Shown piece by piece: positions 14,302-22,902 of a stretch of 41,740 nt of DNA. Positions within the stretch are counted from its first letter, which is position 1; each line of letters begins with the position of its first letter. The translations under genes and the position numbers were made by a program. This stretch comes from Apopatosoma sp963618495 (lineage in GTDB: Bacteria; Bacillota; Clostridia; Oscillospirales; CAG-272), in NCBI GenBank assembly GCA_963618495.1, contig CAVESF010000020.1:1-41740 (forward strand). Direction: 5' to 3'. The notes under the pieces were generated by a model, which was not told where the DNA came from, did no database searches, and saw only the letters and a program-made list of their open reading frames with translations.

Positions 14302-15252
14302 ATGAAAAAAACTGTAAAAATCTTCTGTGCCGCGCTTGCCGTTATCATGATGGCGGCTTCGCTCTGCGCCTGCGGCGGCACAAAGAAAAACGATAAACCG
14401 AAAATCGTATGCACGGCGCTTTCGCTCTATGATTTCTGCCGCAAGATAGCGGGAGAGCATGCCGATGTTGTGCTGCTCTCAGGCAGCTCCGCCGATTATC
14501 ACAGCTACGAGCCGACGGCGGCTGATATACTTGAGATTTCCTCCTGCGATATCTTTGTCTATATAGGCGGAGCGAGCGAAAAATGGGTGGACAAGACTCT
14601 CGCCGCCTCGGGAAACAGCGATATCACCAAGGTATGCACAATGTCGTTTGTCGAGCTTCTTCCCGTCGGCGGACACGACCATGACCACGATGAGCATGAT
14701 GAACACGACCATGACGAGGAAGAATCGGACGAGCATATCTGGACTTCGCTTTCAAATGCGGTGGCTATCTGCCGCGGCATCTGCGATGCGATATGCAAAG
14801 CCGACGTCGGGAATAAGGACACATACGAAGAGAATTTCCGCCTTTACAGCGAAAAACTCACAGCACTTGATGCCGAATACAGAAAATGCGTAGACGAAAG
14901 CCGTCTGAAAGAACTTGTCTTTGCGGACAGATTTCCTTTTGCCTATCTTGCAAATGATTACGGCATAGAATGCCATGCGGCATTCTCGGGTTGCTCCGCG
15001 GAATCGGAAGCAAGCTTTGAGGTCATGGCTTCGCTTATAAACGAAGTAAAGGATAAAAATCTCCCCGCTGTCATCATGATAGACGGAAGCAAGGGCGACA
15101 TAGCCGATACCGTCTGCAAGGCGACGGGCGTAAAAAAGCTGACTATGGATTCCTGCCAGCTTGTCCCTGCGGGAACACTGCAAAAATCCGATATTTATTA
15201 TAACGCGATGGTAAAAAATCTTGAGATACTCAGGGAGGCTCTCGGAAATTGA
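14302..15252 (+). CDS. znuA: Zinc ABC transporter substrate-binding lipoprotein ZnuA
   Basis: 316 residues from ATG 14302 with GGAGG upstream. Signal peptide with lipobox SLCAC (Cys24), then the cluster-9 (ZnuA/TroA) fold. Likely metal ligands are His in SADYHSYEPTAADI, His in DEHIWTSLSNAV and His in GIECHAAFSG. A His/Asp-rich loop (GGHDHDHDEHDEHDHDEE) lies between the first two, as in zinc-specific members. It captures Zn2+ outside the membrane and delivers it to ZnuB. The stop overlaps the TTG start of the ATPase gene. Confidence 0.93.
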   Translation: MKKTVKIFCAALAVIMMAASLCACGGTKKNDKPKIVCTALSLYDFCRKIAGEHADVVLLSGSSADYHSYEPTAADILEISSCDIFVYIGGASEKWVDKTLAASGNSDITKVCTMSFVELLPVGGHDHDHDEHDEHDHDEEESDEHIWTSLSNAVAICRGICDAICKADVGNKDTYEENFRLYSEKLTALDAEYRKCVDESRLKELVFADRFPFAYLANDYGIECHAAFSGCSAESEASFEVMASLINEVKDKNLPAVIMIDGSKGDIADTVCKATGVKKLTMDSCQLVPAGTLQKSDIYYNAMVKNLEILREALGN

Positions 15253-15935
15253 AGCTGATAGAAGTAAAAAATGTCCGCCTCGCCTATGACGGCGTGACGA
15301 TACTCGATAATATAAATTTCTCCGTAAACCGCGGTGATTATTTCTGCATAGTCGGCGAAAACGGCTCGGGAAAAAGCACGCTCATGCGCGCCATTCTCTC
15401 TCTGAAACCCATCTCGGGCGGCGAGATAGTGATGAACGGCATAAAAAGCCGAGAGATAGGTTACCTGCCCCAGCGCATAAATTCGCGCAGGGACTTCCCT
15501 GCCTCCATCTATGAGGTGGTAATCTCCGGCTGCGGCGGAAGCACGCTTTTTTATAGAAGCGAGCATAAGAAAAAAGCAGCGGAAGCAATAGAGCGCGTCG
15601 GACTCTCCGGCATGGAAAGGCGATGCTTCTCCGAGCTTTCGGGCGGGCAGGCACAGCGCGTTCTCCTTGCCCGTGCGCTCTGCGCCGCAAAATCGCTGAT
15701 ACTCCTCGATGAACCTGTCGCGGGTCTTGACCCCGAAGCCACCGCCGATATGTATAACTGCATAGAATCGCTCAACCGCGACGGTATGACTGTCATCATG
15801 ATATCGCACGATATCGCGTCCGTTCTGAAATATGCCACAAATATCCTCCATGTCGGAAACAATACCTCGTTTGCCTGCGGCAAAGAGGAATATCTGAAGT
15901 TTATCGAGGGCAAGGAAAAGGAGGGCGAAAAATGA
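15249..15935 (+). CDS. znuC: Zinc ABC transporter ATP-binding protein ZnuC
   Basis: 228 residues. The start is TTG 15249, overlapping the znuA stop (TTGA) with GGGAGG about 10 bases upstream; no ATG fits the conserved beginning KLIEVKNVRLAYDG. Walker A GENGSGKST, Q-loop GYLPQR, signature LSGGQAQRVLLARAL, Walker B LILLDEPVAGLD, and switch His in IMISHDI are all intact. It powers import through ZnuB. The 4-base overlaps on both sides imply translational coupling. Confidence 0.93.
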   Translation: MKLIEVKNVRLAYDGVTILDNINFSVNRGDYFCIVGENGSGKSTLMRAILSLKPISGGEIVMNGIKSREIGYLPQRINSRRDFPASIYEVVISGCGGSTLFYRSEHKKKAAEAIERVGLSGMERRCFSELSGGQAQRVLLARALCAAKSLILLDEPVAGLDPEATADMYNCIESLNRDGMTVIMISHDIASVLKYATNILHVGNNTSFACGKEEYLKFIEGKEKEGEK

Positions 15936-16768
15936 ATATAATAGAAAAACTCTCCGCCTATCTTTCTTTTTCGTTTGTGCGCTATGCGATAATCGCAGGC
16001 GTGCTTATCGCTCTCTGCTCGTCGCTTATCGGAGTCAGCCTCGTACTCAAGCGCTATTCCATGATAGGCGACGGACTCTCTCATGTGGCTTTCGGTGCCA
16101 TGGCTATCGCTTCGGCTCTCAGCCTTGCGCCTATGGCTGTCGCAATGCCGATAACGATAGTCGCGGCGGTATTTCTGCTCCGCTTCAAGGGGAAATTCAA
16201 GGGTGATACCTCGATAGCCCTCATCTCCGTTTCGGCGCTTGCCATAGGCTATCTCATACTCAATATTTTCCCATCGTCATCCAATACCGCAACTGATGTC
16301 TGCACCACGCTCTTCGGCTCCACCTCCATACTCACGCTGACAGCAGGTGAAGTATGGCTCTGCGCAGGGCTTTGCGTCGGCGTTGCTGTATTCTTTGCCG
16401 TATTTTATAACAAGATATTTTCCATCACCTTTGATGAAGAGTTTTCACGCGCATCGGGAACGCCCACGGCAATATACGATACGGCGTTTGCGATAATCAT
16501 AGCAGTCGTGATAGTGCTTTCCATGAGCCTTGTCGGCGCACTGCTCGTTTCCGCGCTGATAATCTTCCCCGCCGTTTCCGCCATGCAGATATTCAAGAGC
16601 TTCCGACAGGTGACAATATGCTCCGTCATCGTATCGGTATTCTGCGCTCTGCTCGGGCTTTTCATCGCCATACTCTACGGCACGCCAGTCGGCTCAACTA
16701 TAGTTGCGGCAAACCTTATCCTGCTTGCCGCATTTACTCTGATAGGAAAAATAAGGAGGCATTCATGA
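15932..16768 (+). CDS. znuB: Zinc ABC transporter permease ZnuB
   Basis: 278 residues; the ATG overlaps the znuC stop (ATGA). About eight hydrophobic segments of the ABC-3 (metal, cluster 9) permease family are visible: IAGVLIALCSSLIGVSLVLKRYSMIGDGLSHVAFGAMA, with the conserved GDGLSHVAFGA ATPase-coupling/metal-path segment, and MSLVGALLVSALIIFPAVSAMQ. It forms the membrane channel for zinc, or possibly manganese; zinc is preferred because of the His-rich ZnuA. Its stop overlaps the next ATG. Confidence 0.93.
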   Translation: MNIIEKLSAYLSFSFVRYAIIAGVLIALCSSLIGVSLVLKRYSMIGDGLSHVAFGAMAIASALSLAPMAVAMPITIVAAVFLLRFKGKFKGDTSIALISVSALAIGYLILNIFPSSSNTATDVCTTLFGSTSILTLTAGEVWLCAGLCVGVAVFFAVFYNKIFSITFDEEFSRASGTPTAIYDTAFAIIIAVVIVLSMSLVGALLVSALIIFPAVSAMQIFKSFRQVTICSVIVSVFCALLGLFIAILYGTPVGSTIVAANLILLAAFTLIGKIRRHS

Positions 16769-17181
16769 AAAATAATTTTATGCGGGCTCTCTCCGCTTTT
16801 CTCGCTCTGCTCATGCTTTTGCTCGCTATATCCGCCTGCGGCAAAGGAAACGGCGTACTCGATATGACAAAAATGAGCGATACGCTGATATATTCCACCA
16901 TCGAAAACATGAAGAAAACGCCCGAGGGCTATCTCGGCATGACAGTGCTCATTTCCGGCTCGTATGTCAAAAGCTACTTCGACGAAACAGGCAATTACTA
17001 CCATTTTGTGACCGGCATTGACAACACAGGCTGTTGCTCATGGGGATATGAATTCCTCCTTGACGAAAGCAAATTCAGCTACCCTGCGGAAAACACGAAA
17101 ATAACCATTCAGGGCAAGATAAGATCATATAACGAGCTCGGCATTGACTATTACTACATCGATGTTGAAGAAATGAAATAA
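16765..17181 (+). CDS. Small lipoprotein, OB-fold-like, last gene of the zinc operon
   Basis: 138 residues; ATG 16765 overlaps the znuB stop (ATGA), with AAGGAGG upstream. Signal peptide with lipobox LAISAC, then a compact beta-rich domain: GYLGMTVLISGSYVKSYFDE, YYHFVTGIDNTGCCSWGYEF, TKITIQGKIRSYNELGIDYYYIDVEE. The pattern of a first strand with GSY, a long hairpin, and a 'GKIRSY...YYYIDV' closing strand looks like an OB fold; this is inference from pattern only. The tight coupling to znuACB suggests a role in zinc capture or transporter regulation at the cell surface. Confidence 0.75.
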   Translation: MKNNFMRALSAFLALLMLLLAISACGKGNGVLDMTKMSDTLIYSTIENMKKTPEGYLGMTVLISGSYVKSYFDETGNYYHFVTGIDNTGCCSWGYEFLLDESKFSYPAENTKITIQGKIRSYNELGIDYYYIDVEEMK

Positions 17182-17186
17182 CGCAT

Positions 17187-17216
17187 ATAAAAAGACCGCC
17201 GCCGCGGTCTTTTTAT
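17187..17216. terminator. Bidirectional terminator of the zinc operon and HD-domain gene
   Basis: Perfect 13-bp inverted repeat ATAAAAAGACCGC / GCGGTCTTTTTAT with loop CGCC, between convergent genes; a T-run is present on both strands. Confidence 0.92.
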
Positions 17217-17218
17217 AT

Positions 17219-17809
17219 TCATTCCTTGATATATCCCTTTTTAATCTCATCGAGAATTATGCTCTCTATATAGGGATATACGGCAGGCAGTCCCTCCTTT
17301 ACGGGAGCCATGCGCTTGTATACCGCGTCTTTTGTCACGCCGTTCAGCACCCATGTATAGCCCTCATTGAGCGCATTTGAGATGAAAGGCTGTATCCTGT
17401 CAAGCGAAGCGGCATATTTCGCGTCGTTTGTCTCCTCGGCGTCAAACTCCTCCCAGAGCGCACGCAGAGGCTCCGCCTCGGGGCAGAGCGAGAAAAGCTT
17501 GTCTGCCGCTTTTCTTTCCCTTTCCTCCTTATCCGAATAACCGACGACATCGTATGCAAAGGTGTCGCCCGCATATATTTCGACAAGGTCATGAACAAGC
17601 GCCATTTTGAGAATCTTTTCCATATTCAGCGGAAACGGCGCATACTTTTCAAAAAGGATTGCCATCATGGCAAGATGCCATGAATGCTCGGCATCGTCTT
17701 CTCTTTTTGAGCCGTCATATATGAGCGAGCGGCGAAGCACAGTTTTCATTTTATCTATTTCTTTCACAAAGTCAAAAACGCGAATTATATCAGCCATATT
17801 TTCCTGCAT
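17219..17809 (-). CDS. HD-domain phosphohydrolase (YfbR/HDDC2-like)
   Basis: 196 residues from ATG 17809 (GGAGG 7 bases upstream). The HD-superfamily metal site is visible: AEHSWHLAMMAIL (H), LVHDLVEIYAGD (HD) and a later Asp in AASLDRIQPF. Length and order match the YfbR/HDDC2-type 5'-deoxynucleotidase branch, which removes phosphate from (deoxy)nucleoside monophosphates. Substrate assignment is by family only. It ends 2 bases before the shared terminator at 17187-17216. Confidence 0.85.
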   Translation of the reverse strand: MQENMADIIRVFDFVKEIDKMKTVLRRSLIYDGSKREDDAEHSWHLAMMAILFEKYAPFPLNMEKILKMALVHDLVEIYAGDTFAYDVVGYSDKEERERKAADKLFSLCPEAEPLRALWEEFDAEETNDAKYAASLDRIQPFISNALNEGYTWVLNGVTKDAVYKRMAPVKEGLPAVYPYIESIILDEIKKGYIKE

Positions 17810-17831
17810 TATAAGCCTCCGTCTGAGCAAA

Positions 17832-17867
17832 AGCCCGACAATACGGCATTCACTGCACTGTCGGGCT
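17832..17867 (-). terminator. Terminator of the SDR gene
   Basis: On the minus strand AGCCCGACA ... TGTCGGGCTTTTG: a 9-bp perfect stem with an 18-base loop, just past the SDR stop codon. Confidence 0.75.
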
Positions 17868-17878
17868 GTATTTGTATT

Positions 17879-18733
17879 TTAAACTCCCGAGTAAGCGGAG
17901 AAACCGCCGTCTACGGGAACGACAATGCCGTTTACAAAGCCTGCGGCACCCTCATCGCAGAGCCAGAGGAGCGTACCGATGAGGTCGCTCGGCTCGCCGA
18001 ACTTCTCCATGGGCGTATTGCGGAGAATCTTGTGGCTTCTCTCGGTATAGCTTCCGTCGGGATTTGTGAGGAGCGCTCGGTTCTGGTCAGTGAGGAAGAA
18101 ACCGGGAGCGATGGCGTTCACGCGGATGCCGACCTTGGAAAAATGCACGGCAAGCCACTGCGTAAAGTTTGAAACAGCAGCCTTTGCGCCGGAGTATGCG
18201 GGAATCTTGGTAAGCGGTGTGAAAGCGTTCATGCTGGAGATGTTTACTATGCAACATCCCTTTTTCTCAGCCATATCACGTGCGAATGTCTGCGTGGGAA
18301 GCAGCGTTCCGAGGAAGTTGAGATTGAAAACAAACTCCACTCCCTTGGGGTCAAGGTCAAAGAATGTGACCGCATCGCCCGCGTCCTTCAAATCCTCGGG
18401 GAAAAGATATTCCTTTGTCGTTGTTCCCTTAGGATTGTTTCCGCCCGCACCATTGAGAAGTATATCGCAGGTACCGAGCTTTTCGTTTATTGTCTTTCTT
18501 GCCGCTTCGAGACTCTCTTTGTCGAGTACATTTGCCGTAACAGCGATAGCCGTTCCGCCGTCTGCCGTTATTTCATCGACAACTTTCTGTGCCGCCTCAA
18601 GACGCAGATCGCAAACAGCAACTTTTGCGCCGCAAGCCGCAAGTGCGCGTGCAAATTCCGAGCAAAGTATGCCGCCGCCGCCTGTGACAACGGCAACCTT
18701 ATCCTTCAGTTCGATTTTAAAAGGTACTTTCAT
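17879..18733 (-). CDS. SDR oxidoreductase, probable D-mannonate (fructuronate) oxidoreductase
   Basis: 284 residues with its own promoter. Rossmann glycine motif VAVVTGGGGILCSEFA, NGAGGNNPK, and catalytic SSMNAFTPLTKIPAYSGAK (Ser, Tyr-x3-Lys). The start MKVPFKIELKDKVAVV, the insertion KGTTTKEYLFPEDL and the end VPVDGGFSAYSGV are characteristic of the SDR-type D-mannonate oxidoreductase (YjmF/UxuB-like) used in glucuronate breakdown. No uxuA or uxaC is in the window, so the pathway role rests on family similarity. A hairpin CGGC-TTTT-GCCG lies just ahead of its RBS AAAGGAG. Confidence 0.85.
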   Translation of the reverse strand: MKVPFKIELKDKVAVVTGGGGILCSEFARALAACGAKVAVCDLRLEAAQKVVDEITADGGTAIAVTANVLDKESLEAARKTINEKLGTCDILLNGAGGNNPKGTTTKEYLFPEDLKDAGDAVTFFDLDPKGVEFVFNLNFLGTLLPTQTFARDMAEKKGCCIVNISSMNAFTPLTKIPAYSGAKAAVSNFTQWLAVHFSKVGIRVNAIAPGFFLTDQNRALLTNPDGSYTERSHKILRNTPMEKFGEPSDLIGTLLWLCDEGAAGFVNGIVVPVDGGFSAYSGV

Positions 18734-18776
18734 TTCTATTATCTCCTTTCGGCAAAAGCCGATTATTTACTGTAAT

Positions 18777-18805
18777 ATTTTACGCCTGTTTCAGGTAAAA
18801 GTCAA
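18777..18805 (-). promoter_or_regulatory. Promoter of the SDR gene
   Basis: Minus strand TTGACT (18805-18800), 17-bp spacer, TAAAAT (18782-18777). The spacer contains CCTGAAACAGG, a short palindrome that could be an operator half for a sugar-acid repressor. Confidence 0.72.
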
Positions 18806-18812
18806 GACTTTG

Positions 18813-19469
18813 TCATGAGTCGAGCTTGTCTATAAGTCTTCCGAGGTCAGCCGCGCTGTCCACGATATATTCCGCGCCCGTCTCGCGCAGGATTTCGGCA
18901 GATCTGTAGCCCCAGCTTGCACCGACTGTAACGAAACCCGCATTGCGACCCGTTTTCATATCGACATCGGAATCTCCTATGTAAACTATCTCGCGAGGCT
19001 TGCATCCGAGAACCTTCGTAAGTGCAAAGGCGCTTGTCGGATCAGGCTTGCCGGGATATTCGTCCCTTTTGCCCCAAGGCTCATCTATGAGTCCCCTGAA
19101 GAATGCATCGCACATGAATTTCACATTGATATCGTCTTTATTTGAGAGTATTGCTATCTTCTTTCCGGCATCTTTCAGTTTTTGAAGAAGCTCTGTTATT
19201 CCGTCATACGGATAAGTCTTATCAACCATATGATTCTTGTAATGTTCAAGGTATAGTCTGACGGACTCATCCTTCTGCTCTTCCGTCGGAAGTTGGGACA
19301 TGCATAGTTTTATAAAATCTGGCGTTGGAAGATTGACGGCGCGAAGCACCTCTTCCTCTGTTATCGGCGGAAGTCCGTATATTTCGCGAACCTCAGAGAT
19401 AGTGATTATGAGATCCGGCATCGTATTTGTCAGTGTTCCGTCAAGGTCAAAAACCGCAGCTTTTATCAT
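18813..19469 (-). CDS. HAD-family hydrolase, phosphoglycolate-phosphatase-like
   Basis: 218 residues. HAD motif I VFDLDGTLTNTMPDL, motif II LSNKDD, motif III Lys near WGKRDEYPGKPDP, motif IV YIGDSDVDMKTGRNAG. The small helical cap (residues 15-85) places it in subclass I with Gph/PGP-like phosphatases. It probably removes phosphate from a small sugar phosphate or phosphoglycolate; the true substrate cannot be read off. The RBS AGGAG lies rather far (12 bases) from the ATG. Confidence 0.88.
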   Translation of the reverse strand: MIKAAVFDLDGTLTNTMPDLIITISEVREIYGLPPITEEEVLRAVNLPTPDFIKLCMSQLPTEEQKDESVRLYLEHYKNHMVDKTYPYDGITELLQKLKDAGKKIAILSNKDDINVKFMCDAFFRGLIDEPWGKRDEYPGKPDPTSAFALTKVLGCKPREIVYIGDSDVDMKTGRNAGFVTVGASWGYRSAEILRETGAEYIVDSAADLGRLIDKLDS

Positions 19470-19512
19470 TTTTGTTATTTTCTCCTGTAAAAATCTGAAT
19501 TTCCGACTTCAT

Positions 19513-19541
19513 ATTTTAGCAGGAAATCTCCGATTTGTCCA
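19513..19541 (-). promoter_or_regulatory. Promoter of the HAD gene
   Basis: Minus strand TGGACA (19541-19536), 17 bp, TAAAAT (19518-19513), 43 bases before the start codon. Confidence 0.65.
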
Positions 19542-19550
19542 TAGCTAAAT

Positions 19551-19583
19551 CGATTTTTTTCAAAATAATGTGAAAATAAATCG
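19551..19583 (-). terminator. Probable AT-rich terminator after nfnB
   Basis: CGATTTTTTTCA / TGAAAATAAATCG inverted repeat (one bulge), 3 bases past the nfnB stop. The U-tract is inside the stem and no long T-run follows, hence moderate confidence. Confidence 0.4.
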
Positions 19584-19586
19584 AAA

Positions 19587-21008
19587 TCACTTGCCAGCAA
19601 GGTATTCGTCTATCGCTTTTGCCGCGGTTTTACCCGCACCCATGGCGGAAATGACGGTTGCCGCCCCGGTCACGGCATCTCCGCCCGCATATACGGCATC
19701 GCGCGAAGTCAGTCCCTCCTCGTTTACGACTATACCGCCGCGGGCATTTACCTCAAGCCCTGCGGTCGTTGATTTTATCAGAGGATTAGGAGAGGTGCCT
19801 ATCGCCATGATGACGGTATCAACATCCATATCGAATTCGCTGCCCGCGATTTCGACAGGGCGTCTCCTGCCCCTTGCATCCGGCTCGCCGAGTTCCATTT
19901 TTATGCAGCGGATTCCGCGAACAAACCCGTTTTTGAGGTCTCGCGGATTTTCGGGATTTGAGAAACCGAGTATCTCAACGGGATTGCAGAGAAGGCGGAA
20001 TTCTATACCCTCCTCCTCAGCGTGTTCTACCTCCTCGCGCCTTGCGGGGAGCTCATTCATCGAGCGCCTGTAAACTATATAAACCTTGTCGGCACCGAGT
20101 CGCAGTGCCGTTCTTGCCGCGTCCATGGCGACATTGCCGCCTCCGACAACGGCAACCTTGCCGCCTTTCATAACAGGCGTATCGGAATCATCAAGATAAG
20201 CGCGCATCAGATTGCTGCGCGTGAGAAATTCGTTTGCGGAATAAACTCCGCAAAGCTCCTCGCCCGGGATTCCCATGAAATTCGGCAGTCCCGCGCCCGA
20301 GCCGATGAAAACGGCTTCATATCCCATATCAAAAAGCTCGTCTACGGTCAGCGTCTTGCCTATAACGACATTTGTCTCTATATCGACGCCAAGCACGCGG
20401 AGAGTTTCGACCTCTTTTGCCACGATGGCTTTCGGCAGACGAAATTCCGGTATGCCGTATACAAGCACACCGCCCGCCGTATGAAGCGCTTCGTAAACGG
20501 TGACGGCATAGCCTTTCTTCGCAAGGTCGCCGGCGCAGGTGAGTCCCGAGGGACCCGAGCCGATGACAGCCACTCTGTGTCCGTTCGGCTTCGGTACGCT
20601 GATCTTGCCATCGCCGAAAGTATTGTGCCAGTCGGCAACAAAACGCTCAAGTCTGCCTATGCCGACCGATTCGCCTTTCATCCCCCGCACGCACTTCGAT
20701 TCGCATTGTGTTTCCTGCGGGCAGACTCTGCCGCAGACTGCGGGAAGCGACGATGTTTCGGTTATTATCTTATATGCGCCATCGAAATCGCCATCACGCA
20801 CCGCGGCGATAAATTCGGGAATGCGAATTTTTACGGGACATCCGCCGACGCACGGCATATTTTTGCAGTTCAGACAGCGAAAAGCTTCGTTTATCGCCGT
20901 CTCTTCACTGTAGCCGAGCGCTACCTCGCTGAAATTATGCGCTCTCTCGTGCGCATCCTGCGTCGGCATGGGATTTCTTTTCGGAGACATGTTTATATTT
21001 GAAGCCAT
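19587..21008 (-). CDS. nfnB: NfnB-type ferredoxin:NADP+ oxidoreductase subunit (GltD-like)
   Basis: 473 residues. The N-terminal ferredoxin-like region has two Cys clusters, CLNCKNMPCVGGCPV (about 47-61) and CGRVCPQETQCESKC; then two nucleotide-binding domains with VAVIGSGPSGLTCAGDLAKKGYAVTVYE (FAD) and VAVVGGGNVAMDAARTALRLGADKVYIVYRR (NADPH), ending YAGGDAVTGAATVISAMGAGKTAAKAID. It resembles the glutamate synthase small subunit, but it sits directly behind an NfnA-like gene (2-base gap) and no GltB is present, which is the arrangement of the electron-bifurcating NfnAB transhydrogenase (2 NADPH + NAD+ + oxidised ferredoxin). Start RBS AGGAGG. Confidence 0.88.
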   Translation of the reverse strand: MASNINMSPKRNPMPTQDAHERAHNFSEVALGYSEETAINEAFRCLNCKNMPCVGGCPVKIRIPEFIAAVRDGDFDGAYKIITETSSLPAVCGRVCPQETQCESKCVRGMKGESVGIGRLERFVADWHNTFGDGKISVPKPNGHRVAVIGSGPSGLTCAGDLAKKGYAVTVYEALHTAGGVLVYGIPEFRLPKAIVAKEVETLRVLGVDIETNVVIGKTLTVDELFDMGYEAVFIGSGAGLPNFMGIPGEELCGVYSANEFLTRSNLMRAYLDDSDTPVMKGGKVAVVGGGNVAMDAARTALRLGADKVYIVYRRSMNELPARREEVEHAEEEGIEFRLLCNPVEILGFSNPENPRDLKNGFVRGIRCIKMELGEPDARGRRRPVEIAGSEFDMDVDTVIMAIGTSPNPLIKSTTAGLEVNARGGIVVNEEGLTSRDAVYAGGDAVTGAATVISAMGAGKTAAKAIDEYLAGK

Positions 21009-21010
21009 CT

Positions 21011-21865
21011 TCAGTTTGCCTCCTTTTTAAAGAGATTGCATACTTTTTCATGAGCCTTCCGCTCAAAGGCGCCGTACATTCTGCCGCGCGTCATTGCCTC
21101 ATCGAAATCGACCTCATATCCATCGAAATCGGGGCCGTCCACGCAGGCAAATTTCGTTACCTTGCCGTCCGCGGTATTGAGCGTAAGCCTACAACCGCCG
21201 CACATGCCCGTGCCGTCTATCATTATCGGGTTCATTGAAACCGTGACAGGCACGCCGTAAGGCTTCGCTGTGAGAACGACATATTTCATCATCACGAGCG
21301 GACCTATAGCTATGATCATATCAAATTTTCCCCCCGCTTCGAGCATTTTGCCGAGCGGAATCGTGACATTTCCCTTTTCGCCGTATGATCCGTCGTCGGT
21401 CATGACGGTGAGCCTGTCCGAGCAGGCTGAAAATTCATCCTCCAGAATCAGAAGCTCTTTACTGCGAAAACCGATTATGCTTGTAACTTCAGCACCCGAT
21501 TCGTGCAGCTTTTTCGCTATCGGCAGAGCTATCGCGCATCCGACGCCGCCGCCGACTATGCATACCTTTTTCAGTCCGTCAAGCTTTATCGCCGTTCCGA
21601 GCGGACCGACAAAATCATGCAGGCATTTCCCCGCCTCCATGTGACTGAGCTTTTCCGTAGTCGCGCCGACGACCTGAAAAACAATTCGCACCGTGCCGCA
21701 CTCGCGGTCCACTCCCGCAACAGTCAGCGGTATGCGCTCTCCGCTTTCGTCCGTGCGGAGAATGATAAACTGCCCCGCCTCTGCCTTTTTTGCCACCATC
21801 GGCGCTTCAATTTTCATTTCCGCCACAGTGGGATTAAGAAATCTCTTTTCAGCTATTCTATACAT
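21011..21865 (-). CDS. nfnA: NfnA-type FAD/[2Fe-2S] subunit of ferredoxin:NADP+ oxidoreductase
   Basis: 284 residues from ATG 21865 (GGAG 8 bases upstream). It shows the ferredoxin-reductase barrel (EAGQFIILRTDESGERIPLT), the NAD-binding VCIVGGGVGCAIALPIAKKLHESGAEV, and the [2Fe-2S] ligands in DGTGMCGGCRLTL...FACVDGPDFDGYEVDFDEAM. This is the pattern of NfnA/sulfide dehydrogenase beta and of PyrK-like subunits. Pairing with nfnB immediately downstream supports NfnA. It lies 25 bp after manA, so the three genes are likely co-transcribed. Confidence 0.88.
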   Translation of the reverse strand: MYRIAEKRFLNPTVAEMKIEAPMVAKKAEAGQFIILRTDESGERIPLTVAGVDRECGTVRIVFQVVGATTEKLSHMEAGKCLHDFVGPLGTAIKLDGLKKVCIVGGGVGCAIALPIAKKLHESGAEVTSIIGFRSKELLILEDEFSACSDRLTVMTDDGSYGEKGNVTIPLGKMLEAGGKFDMIIAIGPLVMMKYVVLTAKPYGVPVTVSMNPIMIDGTGMCGGCRLTLNTADGKVTKFACVDGPDFDGYEVDFDEAMTRGRMYGAFERKAHEKVCNLFKKEAN

Positions 21866-21890
21866 AGGTTTTTCTCCGTTTTTCACTGTA

Positions 21891-22823
21891 TCAAAGCGTT
21901 GTCGCTATTATTTCCGCCTTGCCGCAGAGGGCAAAATCGCCTGTGCCGGCGGGGATAAAATAGCTTTCGCCTTTATCCATGGCATATTTCTTGCCGCCGC
22001 AGATTATCTCCGCGCTTCCCTCTGTGCAGAGCAGATGTACGAAGCTCTGCTCGCATGCCGTAAGCTTCTCTTCTCCCGCAAGCGCGATTTTGCGCACGGT
22101 GAAATACCTGCATTTTGCGATGGTGTCGCCGCTGTGCTCCGAGACTATCGCATTTTCATCAAAGCGTTCTATCACGGCGAGCGCATCGTCCACATGAAGT
22201 GCGCGAAGCGAGCCGTCCGGCTGACGGCGGTTGTAGTCGTATACGCGGTATGTTATATTCGAATTCTGCTGAATCTCGGCAATAAGTATGCCATGGCAGA
22301 TGGCATGAACCATGCCCGAGGGAATAAAATACGATTCTCCCGCTTTCACGGGAACATAATTCATCAGCGATTCGAGCGTTCCCGCAGCTATTGCGGAGCG
22401 AATTTCGCCGCTTGTATATTTCTTCTTGAGCCCGTAGATTATTTTCGCGTCCGGCGCGGCTGAAACGATATACCACATCTCCGTTTTGCCGAGGTCGTCC
22501 GTATGCGCGAGCGCATATTCGTTATCGGGATGAACCTGAATAGAAAGGTCAGCCTCTGCGTCGATAAGCTTTATCAGCAGCGGAAAACGGTCGCCGGAAA
22601 AGCCTTTTGCGATATAATCGGGATTTTCTTTTATATATTCTTCAAACGATTTTCCGTCATATTCTCCGCCGACAACGGTATTCACGCCGTCGGGACGGCA
22701 GGTCAGCTCCCATGCCTCGGCTATTTTCTCTCCGGTAGTGCCTATTCCGTATTCACGCGAAAGGCGCGTGCCTCCCCATATTATCTGCTTTGTGACAGGT
22801 GCAAGCTTTATAGGATATCTCAT
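21891..22823 (-). CDS. manA: Mannose-6-phosphate isomerase, class I
   Basis: 310 residues from ATG 22823 (AGAGG upstream). The cupin zinc site is visible in SIQVHPDNEYA, KTEMWYIVSA and YVPVKAGESYFIPSGMVHAI; the opening KLAPVTKQIIWGGTRLSREYG is typical of the short, Bacillus-like class I enzyme. It interconverts mannose 6-phosphate and fructose 6-phosphate, feeding mannose into glycolysis or GDP-mannose synthesis. First gene of the manA-nfnA-nfnB run. Confidence 0.93.
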   Translation of the reverse strand: MRYPIKLAPVTKQIIWGGTRLSREYGIGTTGEKIAEAWELTCRPDGVNTVVGGEYDGKSFEEYIKENPDYIAKGFSGDRFPLLIKLIDAEADLSIQVHPDNEYALAHTDDLGKTEMWYIVSAAPDAKIIYGLKKKYTSGEIRSAIAAGTLESLMNYVPVKAGESYFIPSGMVHAICHGILIAEIQQNSNITYRVYDYNRRQPDGSLRALHVDDALAVIERFDENAIVSEHSGDTIAKCRYFTVRKIALAGEEKLTACEQSFVHLLCTEGSAEIICGGKKYAMDKGESYFIPAGTGDFALCGKAEIIATTL

Positions 22824-22861
22824 AGTCTTTTCCTCTTTTATAAAAACTTTGTTATAGCTAT

Positions 22862-22890
22862 ATATTACCACACATCCCGTGATAATTCAA
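22862..22890 (-). promoter_or_regulatory. Promoter of manA-nfnAB
   Basis: Minus strand TTGAAT (22890-22885), 17-bp spacer ending TGG, TAATAT (22867-22862). Confidence 0.7.
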
Positions 22891-22902
22891 TAAGATAAAG
22901 GA

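Noticed and set aside
20022..21002. 326-codon plus-strand frame opposite nfnB
   Set aside because: Shadow of nfnB, whose flavin and iron-sulfur motifs are intact.
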